From: Limnoperna fortunei
Taxonomy: Eukaryota > Mollusca > Bivalvia > Mytilida > Modiolidae
Direction: 5' to 3'
NCBI GenBank assembly: GCA_944474755.1
Contig: OX104117.1
Coordinates: 38,457,222-38,521,221, forward strand
Length of the DNA: 64,000 nucleotides
Part shown: in pieces, positions 33,871 to 46,316 of the stretch
How positions within the stretch are numbered: the stretch's first letter is position 1
Layout: every line of letters begins with the position of its first letter
The notes under the pieces: model-generated
What the model was told of the DNA's origin: nothing
Seen by the model: only the letters and a program-made list of their open reading frames with translations
Databases searched by the model: none
Position numbers and translations under genes: made by a program

Positions 33871-35955
33871 TGGCCTAGTGCAGTTCCTATTGTAACTAAA
33901 TGTATGAATGGTAGGATGACAATATTTGGTATATAGGTTGCAATTTGCAGTTGTCACCTGACCTTGACCTCAATTTTACAATGACTACATTTAAGTTTTT
34001 GATTTAGGTCAGTTTCTCTGTAACCTTGCATTTCATATTTTAAATGATGACCATTTAGAGGTTTATACATATTGGCATGAATTTTTTTTTCATTACTGAT
34101 GCAGAATGCAGGCCAGAAATTTTCTGTGTCCACACCTGTTTATTTTGATCAGATTTTTAATTACTATGGAGGTTAAAAAAGTCCGATTCCACACTAAAAC
34201 TTATAAGGTCTTCTAAGTCTTAGTTCCGGTCAAAAAAGTTGTATTGTGTCTATATGTTGTGTATATTTTCTTTTAATTACAATGTAGTCACCACCACTGT
34301 CACATTTTTTAATGTATTTTTAATCAAGGGTTTAAGTTTTAGGTATTTTATTTTATTCTTCTTCACAAATTCTGTACATAGATTTTTATAATATAAAAGA
34401 AATGCTCCTTTGGGCTTTCATACTAAACTATTTTAAAACTGAGTAAAATACTTGTTGAGTGATTTGTGAATTTGTTTCAATGTTTCAGACAATTTTTACC
34501 TAACATTGTGACAGTTGTGTTATTTTCAACAATCATATGTATTGTATGACAAAAATTGCATCTTCAAAAGAAAATGTATGAAAGTTATTATTTTGCATTT
34601 CCCTACCTATTGTAAGTCTGTAAGAAACATAATGAAATAAAGTAGCCTTTTACTTTTTTCTAATTTTTCTGAAATTCTATATGCTAAGTTTTTAAGGTTA
34701 TGCAAGAAACATATGAGTCGGAACCATTCTGAAACCACTTTTTTTCTAATTTTCAAGAAATATGATATATTAGATAAGATTTATTTGGAAAATTTCCAGA
34801 AGTGTTAAATGGTACGTGTGTCAAGGGTAGGTTAAATGTTTGATTTTGACTTGCCTGAAACTATTATCTTTACTCAAAATTTGTAGAAATGTAGTGATAC
34901 ATTTGACAAGATTAATTTCATGTACTTTCCGAAAGTGTTTTAAATGTTATGATTGTCAAGAGTCAGCAAAGCCTTGGATTTTGACTTGCTTCTGGAACTT
35001 TCTTAAAAACGATTTTTTCCTTAAAAATGTTGTAGAAAAATAGTGATATATTTGATAAGATTTTTCGGGATATTTCCCGAAACATTTTAAATGGTTTGAT
35101 TGTCAAGAGTTAGAAAAGTGTTAGATTTTGACTTGTTTCGGGAACTTTCTGAAGACATTTTTTTCTCTTTAACATTTTGTAGAAATGTTATATGTAGTGA
35201 TATATTTGTTAGGATTTTTTCGGGAATTTTCCCGAAACATTTGAAATGGTATGATTGTCAAGAGTAAGCAAACTGTTTGATTTTTACATGTTTCTGGATT
35301 TTTCCCGAAATGTTTTATTCTTAAAATTTTGTAGAAATGTAGCGATATATTTGAAAAGATTGTTCGGGATTTTTCCCGAAACATTTTAAATAGTATAATT
35401 GTCAAGAGTAAGCAAACTGTAGGATTTTGACTTGTTTCGGGATTTTTCCCGAAATATTTTATTCTTAAAATTTTGTAGAAATGTAGCGATATATTTGAAA
35501 AGATTGTTCGGGATTTTTCCCGAAACATTTTAAATGGTATGATTGTCAAGAGTAGGCAAACTGTTTGATTTTTACATGTTTCGGGAACTTTCCCGAAACA
35601 TTTTTTTCTCTTTAAAATTTTAAAGAAATGTAGTGATATATGCGATAAGATTTTTCGGGATATTTCCCGAAACATTTTAAATTGTATGATTCTCAAGAGT
35701 AAGCAAACTGTTAGATTTTTATTTGTTTCGGGAACTTTCCCGAAATTGTGCAAATGTACACATTTTATAAAGTGAGCTTGTATTTAGTGTTTATGATGTG
35801 AAATTTTGTTGTATATATATTTGTTTGTTGAATAAAAGTTAATAATGGCTACAGTTTTTGCAGTATTATAAAATAAATGCTTACAGTTGAGGTTTACAAG
35901 GGAAAAGGGAATAAAATGCATTTTCCCTTTTTAAAATAGACAGCCTTATATATAA
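33871..35955 (-). repeat. Right arm of the giant inverted repeat
   Basis: Inverted copy of 10281-12214, about 150 bp longer because it has one extra satellite unit (near 35400-35530) and a 7-bp duplication in the family B part (near 33940). It ends CCTTATATATAA at 35955. Family B sequence in this arm covers only the 3' part (33871-34140) and is cut at the inner edge. Confidence 0.9.
35040..35745. repeat. Palindromic satellite, right arm
   Basis: Same ~145-bp units with TTTCGGGAA-n-TTCCCGAAA motifs as the left arm, in mirror order. The long open frame on the minus strand here (35169-35753) exists only because the unit lacks stops in that frame. Confidence 0.85.
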
Positions 35956-36680
35956 TAATACAAAAGAAACAAAATTCAGTTACGTTCAAATAAAGGTCGT
36001 CAACATCATAGAAGTTAATAATTTCATAAATTGATTTTCGGTATGTTTTCTTTGATTTTCCGATGAGTCGATAACTGCCGATCTTACATTCACATTTTTC
36101 CCCCACAGAACCACGTGACTATGATCAATGTATTTTTATTGGTAAACATTTGTCTTTCCAAAACTTTGCTTTTTTATTAAAGTACTCTTCTCAAAGTTGA
36201 GATATTATAATCAAGATGATTATTTCTTGCCTTTCACAATCGTCTATATTTGCATCCCTTTACAGCATATGATGTAATTTTTAAATAAAACAAATTGAAA
36301 AAAAAACTATTAAACCAAATCGGATACACCTATAACATATAAATCGAACATCTCTGGATATGGGTTTAACCCATAACTTTTCTTGTTAAAACAATATTAT
36401 GGTCATTATAATATATCTTAGATGAGCAATTAACACATGAACTAAAACTTATAAACAACATTGATGTTTGATCCTAACTAATTTTAGATAATTAATAAAC
36501 AATATAGACACTTTAAGCGTGGTGACAACAATTTTCAAAAGAATAAAAATTATTTTGTTTTTACTAATTTAGTGAAATGTCCGTGTTGAAGTAGTTAAAT
36601 TAACTTAAAACCCTTTAACTTCAAAGCACCGAAAACATTGAGTTATTATGAGAAAATCACGAGAAAATCTATGTGACTTG
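35956..36680. other. Unassigned stretch between the right arm and the OTU-MULE relic
   Basis: 36000-36125 is related to 28408-28530. Otherwise no gene is recognised. Confidence 0.4.
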
Positions 36681-36683
36681 AAA

Positions 36684-36700
36684 TATATATAAATATAAAT
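36684..36700 (+). promoter_or_regulatory. TATA-like region before the OTU-MULE gene
   Basis: ATATATATAAATATAAATAA lies about 65-80 bases before the ATG at 36763. Transcription would start near 36715. Confidence 0.3.
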
Positions 36701-36762
36701 AAAAGTCGTATCTATTGTCATTCTTGAACAAGCGGTAGTTCATATAAGTAAATAAATAGAAA

Positions 36763-39700
36763 ATGTGGCGTCCGTGGAGTTCAGGTTACCACTACAATAG
36801 ATGTCTAGAAAGACTTCACGAGGTAATATATTTATATCTCATTTCTGCTTTAAATCTGTTTTGAAGTAGCAGTAAAATTACATCTTGTATCAGCATATCA
36901 AATAAGTCGATTTATTAGTGTGTCCTAAAAATAACGTTGCTGTATAAATCTGTTACTTTCTGTTATTATTATTATTATTGTTTAATAATTGATCTATTTG
37001 TTATTTTACTTTTTTCACGAAAGTTTTATTGCAATCACACAGAATCATATATTCACTATTATAGATTTCATACACTAGACTAAGTGCATTAAATATGTTC
37101 GTTTTTCGTCTGCAGTACTCAGTATAGTGTTGATTTAATTTAATGCTAAACATTCTAAATAAAAATTATAATTTTCACAAAATATTTCTTAATCATCAAT
37201 ATTCACATATTTTTATGTGAGGATTGCTCTACAAGTGGACTGTAAATAATTCATCTTGTAAAACATATTATCCCTTTTTTTCAGGCCAGTAAGCATGGTT
37301 TTCTTCAACTAGAAGACGTCGCTACTAGAGAAAACAATACGTACTCTCCCTTCAATTGTCGTACCGAAAATAAATAGCAAAAACCACAACATCATTGACA
37401 AAATATCTCAAAATTATTTACACCAGTGCAATGTTCATGACATCGGTGTTCCTTTTTTCTGTTTCTGAAAACGGTTCATGTTTATTTAACGCTGTGTCTT
37501 TGTCTATTTTGGGTTCAGAAGAGATTTCGACCGAACTACGAGTACGTACTTGTATAGAAATGGTTTTGAGAAAAGATAGGTAACAACTCTTAAAATAGCA
37601 AAACAACTTATATGGGTATCACCAAATTATGTCTCGTCTACTCTAGACTGCTGCAAAGTGTGGGTGGTCATCTATTTGGACAATATTTGCACTATCCTAG
37701 GTCATTAGTATTCCTTTTGAATCTGTGTACTTACCACTGAATGGCGTTCAAAATGTCTTTTAAGATTTAAAATTTATTAGCCGTTCCTCGTACTTGTAAG
37801 GACGAAAGTGTGAAAGTCAAAATCTATGGACCCGCTCTTCATATCACAACACAAAACAAATATGGGTTCCTAAGCACTTTGTGACTATCATTAAAACCAC
37901 ATCAAACCAGCTACTAGCACCTCACCCAGACAGCTATTCGACTTTCCACCATTGTCTCCAAACCCTATTCAATCAACAACTCACAGTTGTTCCAGTGGTA
38001 CACCAGACTTACCAGTAAAAACAAAATATCTCCACCAAATGAATGTTTAGATGAGTATCCACCACTTTCACAATTGTATTCAGAACCAGAAAACTACAAA
38101 CCACCGTCTCCGTCAACTACTGTGGATAATACGAATTCTGTGTCCACTGCAGATCTTGAATTAGATTGGTCACACAAAAATTATTTGGAAAATGCAGGTA
38201 ACCTAACAGCTACCGAAGTCTTCAGGGCTATAGTAGATACAGAAAACGATTGCTATGATCAAATACCAAATGGTCCGAAAGAAAATGTTAATTTTCTTAT
38301 CGACAATTCAAATAACATTTTGCGTAAAAAAGATTCGAAAGCCAGCCAGTATGCTGATGATTGTGGTGCATGGGATTCATATGGTGGTCGTACTGTGAAA
38401 ACAGATTTTATTGTTCAAAATGATAACTCTTTAAGTTATACTTGTTTTAGTGTTAAAAATAGATAAAAAGAAAACTGACATTTGTCCCTCTTAATCCACA
38501 ACCAAACCCCGACTCTGTTGTCACGCTTACAAGATATTACACACCATTAAAACGGGACAAAACTTTCAAAAAGCGTGTTAGTACATTCAGTCGATTGCCT
38601 GCTGAACACAGTAAGCGGGAACACATAGCACTAATTGAATATACTGGTAAATTTCCAACGGCAAATAGTTCTCATGGTAATGCTAAAAGTGTAACACAGG
38701 AATTTGTTCGCACGAATCCCCATGATTTTGACCGCATCCAAGAAGGTATCAAAAATAAAAGGTTCAACTTAGACATTTATAAAGAAATGGTTTTCGAAAA
38801 CCACGAAAATGCTCCTAGAGACCTTTAGCAAATCCGATCAAAGAAGTACCAGAACAAAAAACAAAAAAATTCAAGTACTGGTAACATATCTGATCAGGTT
38901 TTAGAAGCACTTTCTATGGTAAACAAAAGCGACTTTGTACAAGAAGCAGTGTACACAAATGGTAATTGCAAACCTCCATCTTTAATATGCTATACCAAGC
39001 AACCAATTGAAGATATGAAACTTCATTTAGAAAATAACAAAGACTGTGTTCTTGGAGTTGACAGAACGTTTAATCTCGGACTAGCATATGTAACAAACTT
39101 TGTGTATAAAAACAAAAAAGTTGTGAAAAAGTCATCGCGTGAACCGCCGATTTTCATTGGTCCTACATTATTTCATTGGGATGGCTCCTCACACATATTC
39201 ATTTTTCTCTCATGTCAAAGCCCGCTTACAGACAGATGTTAAATGTGTTGATATTCGTATTGGTAGTGACGACGAGGGCGGTTTAACTAAAGCTATTGAC
39301 AATGTTTTTCCAAACGCAACAAGACTATTATGCACCAAACATATAAAAGACAATGTGACGGATTATGTAAAAACAAAGTTGCAGATGACTAAAGAACAAC
39401 GCACTGCAGTAATGTCAAGACTTTTTGGTGACGATGGCATTTCCATGGCAAGCGATTCGACAAATTTTAACGCTAAGTCCCTTCTTTTGTGCAATGAATT
39501 TCCGATTTTTGCTGACTAATTTAATAAAAGACTGAAGACCCGACTTTTAAATTACGTCAATATACCATCCAAGCTTTCATCAATACAGACTTTGGACGAA
39601 TAATAATTGCGAAAGCATGAACCATCGATTCAAACTTGCGAAAGATTGGAAACCACAAGCACTTCCGGACCTTATTAACAGTATTTATGACGTCGTTCGC

Positions 39701-39991
39701 CTTCATTTTGTTAACATGAGACGGGCATTAAATGGACAAGGGAATTACGAACTTAAAGAAAATGTTTAAAGACATTACGTGACGTACAACACATGGACCG
39801 GAAAGCCCGACGACGAAAAAGACAAACTTTTCCTCAGATTTCTTAAAGACTTCAATTTTGACATCAAGTTAATAGAATCGTCGGATGGCCGATTAATAAT
39901 ACCCCATGCAAGACGTTTGGCACGTAAGCCGGGACAAAAACAACGACCAAAGACAAAAGACGCGAGGACGTACACATTGCTACTTGTGTAA
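36763..39991 (+). pseudogene. MULE-type DDE transposase with N-terminal vertnin/OTU-like domain, broken
   Basis: Exon 1 (36763-36822) encodes MWRPWSSGYHYNRCLERLHE and has a GTAATA donor. The acceptor TTTTTTTCAG at 37275-37284 continues in phase. After a frame change, 37395-37900 carries an OTU-like domain resembling the one in vertebrate vertnin: SVSENGSCLFNAVSLSI (Cys region), LRVRTCIEMVLRK, SIWTIFALS, and WVPKHFVTII (His region). 37987-38466 is a polar linker. 38480-39991 resembles a Mutator-like transposase: first Asp in LGVDRTFNLG (codon 39060), second in GSDDEGG (about 39268), TRLLCTKHIKDN, and Glu in NNCESMNHR (codon 39611), with a basic C-terminus. At least six frameshifts or stops. 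No TIRs were found. Confidence 0.65.
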
Positions 39992-40385
39992 ATATTTTCC
40001 CTAAATGTAGTTGCTAACATTATATTATTTAATTAATGTTTCCATCTGGTTTGTTATTATTAATAAAATGATATAAATAATAAATTAGTATATATTCTGT
40101 TTGAACTACGTTCACATAAGGTTTCCACAAGCACATAATAATCTCGATACAATTATGCAATTATCGTCGGTTGAGCGAACACATTACACAGGTGACCCAG
40201 TAATTAACAATACAACAACCGATAAAAATGCGAATATCTCTAAAAGTACAAAATTAAAAAAACCAAACTGGTATAAACTATTATGCATTACTTTTTGATA
40301 TTATGTGTTGTTTGTTGTAATTACTGTTATCCTTCATGTTGTTAGTGCAATTTTCTCCTTGTTAGTGCACTAACTAGTAGTTTAC
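39992..40385. other. Short unassigned stretch
   Basis: An open frame at 40101-40298 (+) shows no known motif. It may be further transposon debris. Confidence 0.3.
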
Positions 40386-41198
40386 TATTTACATGTCATT
40401 TATTCGACCAATTTTAGAATATGCTGATGTTGAATGGGATAAGTGTACAACTTATGAAGCTAATCTATTGGAGAGTGTGCATATTGAGACAGGGAGAATT
40501 ATCACCGGTTTAGGAATAAACTCGTCTAAAACTAAACTTTATGAAGAAATTGGATGGGAGCCTCTTTATAAGAGAAGAGAAAAAACATAAACTTATGTTA
40601 TTATAAAAGATTATGCACGGCTTAACGCCACAATATTTACTTGATATTGTACAACCATTTACAGTCAATATTCATAACTATAATCTGAGAAATGCTATCT
40701 CAGATAGTAATTTTATAATTCCTTTTTGTAATTCTGTATCTTATGATAAGAGTTTTATTCCCAACACTTTTAAACTTTAGAATAATCTTCCAGAGTTAAT
40801 TAAAACAAGTCCCTCCATTGAAATATTTAAGAAAAGGTTAAAATCTGATGTACTGGCTTGTCCTGAATATTTCAATGAAGGAAATAGAAAATATAATACT
40901 CTGTCAGATGCGAAATGATGCCAGTAATCCGAATAAACACTTACTATGTCATCATTTATCTGATAGTTCTGCCTGTCCTCGTTGTAACCATCCAAATGAA
41001 GATCCCAGCCATTTTTTCATGTATTGCCCCTCTTATAGTATTCAGAGACAAAATCTTCTGAATACAATGGCAACTTTAAATATTGACTTTAACATTCAAA
41101 ATATTTTATATGGCAGTCCAATTTGTAATAATGAACAAAATAAAACTTTGGTCCTGTCGGTGCATGATTTCATAAAGGGTAGTAAAAGATTTAATTAA
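40386..41198 (+). pseudogene. 5'-truncated non-LTR retrotransposon, C-terminal part
   Basis: Frames at 40393-40590, about 40590-40850 and 40848-41198 read in order: RPILEYADVEWD, GWEPLYKRRE, then YNLRNA, and a C-terminal Cys/His cluster (CPRCNHPNEDPSHFFMYC). This is the region after the RT in many invertebrate non-LTR elements, and its zinc-knuckle-like end differs from that of the element at 3.8-8.9 kb. At least two frame breaks. The RT itself is absent. Confidence 0.7.
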
Positions 41199-41937
41199 TT
41201 AGTTAATAATTAAGCTTAATTAATTAATAGTGATACAGGTATATAAATGAATATTAATTAATATTATTAATATAACTGGAAACATTTCAAGTTTTAAAAA
41301 TAGCATATTATTTATATCGAATCTTAATGTATAGAATGTATATGGAAATTTAAGTTTTTCGAAATTTAGGGTGATCTTATGTTTTTATCACGTAACTTTG
41401 TAAAAATTGACAAAATGGGTTATTTTTACAAAAAATTAAAAAATTTCTATTTGATGGATTTTAAATTATAAATACATTTCATGACCTGTCTATATAGTCA
41501 ATGTAAAAAGGAGCAAATTTGAAAATTGTTTACGGGATTGCTAACAAAATTCACTTAATTACATATTCTTTTTATTTTATTTTTCAAACCAATGCGTTTT
41601 AATGCATATGTAGACCAAATTCTAGACAATTCTATCGGATGGAAATAATACACATTAAATTAGTTTTTAAACAAACAATTTTATTTTATTATTTCCGACT
41701 ATTCACTTCAAGTAAATTTGGATATTTTTTACTTCTACGCTCAAGAAAATAATTACACATTATGCGTGATCCTGTTAACGAAGTGTAGTATGAATTTTTT
41801 ATGTACTTTTTTTTTGGGGGGGGGGGGGGCGGGGTTGTTATTGTATCGGAGGTATCTACAGCGCCATATTCGACTTATTCTTGATTTGCCGCTTTCAATA
41901 TTATGTGCAAATAGTAAAGTGCTTAACATTTGTACAG
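41199..41937. other. AT-rich non-coding stretch with a G14 run
   Basis: ATTAATTAAT-rich near 41200-41270. A homopolymer of 14 G lies at 41816-41829. No gene is seen. Confidence 0.5.
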
Positions 41938-42948
41938 GGGCCGAGTTTTCGAAACTATCCTAGACTAGGTCTTATGACATGTCTTAGGACATAATTTAGG
42001 ACTGACTTAGGACAGTCTTAGGACGTGTCTAAGACCTCACACCGAAGGTATCCTAAGACCATCGTAGCATAGACGTCCTAAATCTGTCTTAAGTATTTTA
42101 TTTATGCATTTGTGATTAATTAAGAATTTTATATACTCACTGAAATTTCTATGTGGACTGCACTTACAAAAGTAAATCAACGTTTTATAAACATGCATCA
42201 ATAAATATATAATTATATGTATTAAAAATAAATTGTTATAAATTAAAACGTCAAATGTCTGTGTTTTGTGCATTTCAATGTGATATAATTTAACACTAGT
42301 TTATAATTGAACTAAACCAGTTTGACTGCAAGGGCTCTTCTTTGTTTGGTTCAAAGGTTGATTTCGTGCTGTAACCTCCATATTTGTATATAAATAAGGC
42401 CAACATTTAACTTGTTACACAATTTATTATAATAGTAAGAAAAGTAGTCCAAATTGTACAAAAACGGAGCTTCTAATTTTATTAGAAAATGATTAACAAG
42501 CATAAGTGGGTGTTATTTAGAAAACTTTCCTAATTATATATTAAAAATTAAAACTTAAAAATGTAAAAAATAAAAACTAAAGTTAGGACCATCCTAAGAC
42601 CATCTTAGGACACCTTTTTCTGTCAACACTGAGATTGCGGGTTCAGTTCTCACTGCAGGCAGGGTGTACTCAACTCCAATCTTAATTGACAAGGATTGCC
42701 AGTTTTCTCTCCGGGTACTCCGGCTTCCTCCCCCAATAAAAACTGGACGCCATGATATCGCTGAAAAATTGCTGAAAGTGGCGTTAAAACACCATTCAAA
42801 CAAACAAACAAACCTTTTTAGTTGTCTTAAAGTTAGGATACAAATTGTAACTTGCGACATCTTCGGTGACACGACTTAGGACAAAGATTTGTCCTAAGAT
42901 GGTCTTAGGACATGTCTTAGTCCTAAGACATCTTCGAAAACATGGCCC
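41938..42948. mobile_element. MITE rich in GTCTTAGGAC motifs
   Basis: Left end GGGCC-n-GAGTTTTCGAA mirrors right end GGGCC-n-TGTTTTCGAA. Near each end the decamer GTCTTAGGAC/GTCCTAAGAC and close variants recur (left 41970-42090, right 42580-42605 and 42880-42935). No transposase, and no clear target duplication. A GGGC start is seen in PIF/Harbinger MITEs, but the assignment is weak. A SINE is inserted near its right end. Confidence 0.6.
42620..42811 (+). mobile_element. 5'-truncated SINE nested in the MITE, 8-bp TSD
   Basis: Starts at CTGTCAACACTGAGATTGCG, lacking the tRNA A-box part. It has the B-box-like GGGTTCAGTTCTC, the body GGATTGCCAGTTTTC and the tail CATTCAAACAAACAAACAAA. ACCTTTTT flanks it at 42612-42619 and 42812-42819. 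Confidence 0.85.
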
Positions 42949-43103
42949 GAGGTTTTTTGCCTTAGGCATCTTTAAATGCAACCCATAGAAAGAAACCCTT
43001 GCGCATATAAATGGCTTGATATGATTCAGAATTGGCGTTTCTTATTATGTCGCCCCAGACTTTGTCGGGGCGACATATTGTTATTCTACTGTTTCTTTTT
43101 CAC

Positions 43104-43142
<39 letters not shown>

Positions 43143-43277
43143 GTCGCCCCAGACTTTGTCGGGGCGACATATTGTTATTCTACTGTTTCTTTTTCACTAT
43201 TATTATTATTATTATGTCGCCCCAGACTTTGTCGGGGCGACATATTGTTATTCTACTGTTTCTTTTTCACTATTATT

Positions 43278-44783
43278 AAGTCGCCGACCACGAAGTGTCG
43301 GGCGACTTATTGTTTTTACTCCGTTTCTTATTATTATTAAGTCGCCGACCACGAAGTGTCGGGCGACTTATTGTTTTTACTCCGTTTCTTATTATTATTA
43401 TTATTATTATTATTTTCATATTTCTTATGTTTTCCCCTCGCAATGTTGTCCGCTCGTTTTCTCGCTCATCTTTTAACCGATCGAAATGAAACTTTGGGAA
43501 CATGTTAAGGGTGACCTGAAGTTGTGCAATCCACTTTTGAAATTTTCAAAATGGCCGCCATTTTCAAAATGGCCGCCGTTGAAAAAAATGACGGCCGTTG
43601 TCAGATCTCAGTAATTGCCAAAGCAATTTCAATGAAAATTGGTATACTGGTACAGCTAACTATCCCGAGCATTTTTGCAAAAAAAAATTTGACGCGGCCG
43701 ACATTTCAAAATGGCCGCCATCCGAACACCACCCCCCTAAAAATGTAAAAATTTAAACGTCATCCGATTTAGACGAAATTTGGTATACAGGTAGCTTATG
43801 ATACCCTAAGTGTGCCACTATTTAAAAATGTTTTGTCCGACTTCCGGTTTCAAAATGGCTGCCATTTTACTGCAGGAAAAAGTCAACTTTGTCCGATTTC
43901 AACAAAATTTGATTTCTAGGCATATTTTAATGTACTGATTTGAATGAAATACTATCCATGGGATCAACGGGAGGCGACTTCAACGTTTCGGGAAACGTAA
44001 ATTTTAATTATTATTATGTTTTCCTTTTTCCCCTCGCAATGTTGTCCGCTCGTTTTCTCGCTCATCTTTTAACCGATCGAAATGAAACTTTAGGAACATG
44101 TTAAGGGTGACCTGAAGTTGTGCAATCCACTTTTGAAATTTTCAAAATGGCCGCCATTTTCAAAATGGCCGCCGTTGAAAAAAATGACGGCCGTTGTCAG
44201 ATCTCAGTAATTGCCAAAGCAATTTCAATGAAAATTGGTATACTGGTACAGCTAACTATCCCGAGCATTTTTGCAAAAAAAAAATTTGACGCGGCCGACA
44301 TTTCAAAATGGCCGCCATCCGAACACCACCCCCCTAAAAATGTAAAAATTTAAACGTCATCCGATTTAGACGAAATTTGGTATACAGGTAGCTTATGATA
44401 CCCTAAGTGTGCCACTATTTAAAAATGTTTTGTCCGACTTCCGGTTTCAAAATGGCGGCCGTTTTAAAGTTTTACAAAATGGCGGCCGTTGGCAGATCTC
44501 AGTTATGGCCAGAGCAATTTCAATGAAAATTGGTATACTGATACAGCTAACTATCCTGAGCATTTTTGCAAAAAAAATTTTTTGTCCGACTTCCGGTTTC
44601 AAAATGGCGGCCGTTTTAAAGTTTGCTCGTTTTCTCGCTCATCTTTTAACCGATCGAAATGAAACTTGGCCAACTGAAAGCTCATGTTATGAAGTTGTGC
44701 TCTTGACTTTTAGTTCCCTCTACTCGGTCAAAAGTGCGGAACGGGAGGCGACTTCAACGTTTCGGGAAACGTAAATTTTAATT
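43278..44783 (+). mobile_element. Helitron-like family A, copy 1
   Basis: The 5' hairpin AAGTCGCCGACC-acgaag-TGTCGGGCGACTT is followed by ATTGTTTTTACTCC and (TTA)n, which is split by copy 2. The body resumes at about 44010 (TTTTCCCCTCGCAATGTTGT) and ends GGAGGCGACTTCA, hairpin ACGTTTC-gg-GAAACGT, AAATTTTAA. The body carries repeated TTCAAAATGGCCGCCATTTT motifs. Confidence 0.8.
43339..44009 (+). mobile_element. Helitron-like family A, copy 2 (intact, innermost)
   Basis: The only family A copy without an insertion: 5' hairpin, uninterrupted (TTA)n tract, body and 3' end in 671 bp. It lies within the (TTA)n tract of copy 1 and serves as the reference for the family. Confidence 0.85.
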
Positions 44784-46316
44784 AAGTCGCCGACCACGAA
44801 GTGTCGGGCGACTTATTGTTTTTACTCCGTTTCTTCTTATTATTATTATGTCTCCCAAACGAAGTTTTGGGAGACATATTGTTTTTGTCCGGTTTCTTAT
44901 TATTATTCTTCTTCTTTCTTTTTTCTTTCCGTTCAATCTTGTCCGCACATTTTCTCAGAGACGCAATGTCCAATCAAGATGAAACTTTGGGAACATGTTA
45001 AGGGTGACCTGAAGTTGTGCAATCCACTTTTGAAATTTGCAAAATGGCCGCCATTTTCAAAATGGCCGCCGTTGAAAAAAAATGACGGCCGTTGTCAGAT
45101 CTCAGTAATTGCCAAAGCAATTTCAATGAAAATTGGTATACTGATACAGCTAACTATCCTGAGCATTTTTGCAAAAAAAAATTTGACGCGACCGACATTT
45201 CAAAATGGCCGCCATCCGAACACCACCCCCCTAAAAATGCAAAAATTTAAACGTCATCCGATTTAGACAAAATTTGGTATACAGGTAGCTTATGATACCC
45301 TGAGTGTGCCACTATTTAAAAATTTTTTGTCCGACTTCCGGTTTCAAAATGGCGGCCATTTTACTGCAGGAAAAAGTCAACTTGGTCCGATTTCAACAAA
45401 ATTTGATTTCTAGGCATATTTTAATGTACTGATTTGAATGAAATACTATCCATAAGGATTATAGTGGCAATGGGGGTTCGTTTGGGAGACATTCTGTGTT
45501 GGCATCCCAACACAATCAGCACTAGTTATTATTATTTTCATATTTCTTATGTTTTCCTTTTTCCCCTCGCAATGTTGTCCGCTCGTTTTCTCGCTCATCT
45601 TTTAACCGATCGAAATGAAACTTTGGGAACATAATAAGGGTGACCTGAAGTTGTGCAATCCACTTTTGAAATTTTCAAAATGGCCGCCATTTTCAAAATG
45701 GCCGCCGTTGAAAAAAAATGACGGCCGTTGTCAGATCTCAGTAATTGCCAAAGCAATTTCAATGAAAATTGGTATACTGATACAGCTCCCTATCCCGAGC
45801 ATTTTTGCAAAAAAAAATTTGACGCGGCCGACATTTCAAAATGGCCGCCATCCGAACACCACCCCCCTAAAACTGTAAAAATTTAAACGTCATCCGATTT
45901 AAACGAAATTTGGTATACAGGTAGCTTATGATACCCTGAGTGTGCCACTATTTTCAAAATTTTTGTCCGACTTCCGGTTTCAAAATGGCGGCCGTTTTAA
46001 AGTTTTACAAAATGGCGGCCGTTGTCAGATCTCAGTTATGGCCAGAGCAATTTCAATGAAAATTGGTATACTGATACAGCTAACTATCCTGAGCATTTTT
46101 GCAAAAAAAAATTTTTGTCCGACTTCCGGTTTCAAAATGGCGGCCGTTTTAAAGTTTGCTCGTTTTCTCGCTCATCTTTTAACCGATCGAAATGAAACTT
46201 GGCCAACTGAAAGCTCATGTTATGAAGTTGTGCTCTTGACTTTTAGTTCCCTCTACTCGGTCAAAAGTGCGGAACGGGAGGCGACTTCAACGTTTCGGGA
46301 AACGTAAATTTTAATT
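44784..46316 (+). mobile_element. Helitron-like family A, copy 3
   Basis: Begins directly after copy 1 with no spacer (head to tail). Its (TTA)n tract is split by the family T element. The body resumes at 45528 and the 3' end lies at 46316. Confidence 0.8.
44848..45525 (+). mobile_element. Helitron-like family T
   Basis: The 5' hairpin ATGTCTCCCAAAC-gaag-TTTTGGGAGACAT is followed by ATTGTTTTTGTCCGG and (ATT)n. The middle shares the GGGAACATGTTAAGGGTGAC region with family A. The 3' end has the tag GTTTGGGAGACAT, hairpin GTGTTGG-cat-CCCAACAC and CACTAG. It lies in the (TTA)n tract of family A copy 3. Confidence 0.8.

Noticed and set aside
35169..35753. 194-residue frame, the longest-looking repeat protein
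   Set aside because: It is the palindromic satellite read in a frame without stops. The peptide repeats with the DNA unit, and the left arm does not keep the frame.
10281..35955. Giant inverted repeat as a Polinton/Maverick
   Set aside because: The size fits, but no polymerase, integrase, ATPase or capsid-type genes are visible, the arms do not start as expected, and no 6-bp duplication is seen.
36763..39991. Intact host gene with introns covering the frame changes
   Set aside because: Apart from the first intron, the frame changes lack splice signals and conserved motifs continue directly across them, so these are disruptions.
43032..43503. Frames rich in Ile or Tyr runs
   Set aside because: They are translations of (ATT)n tracts and terminal hairpins.
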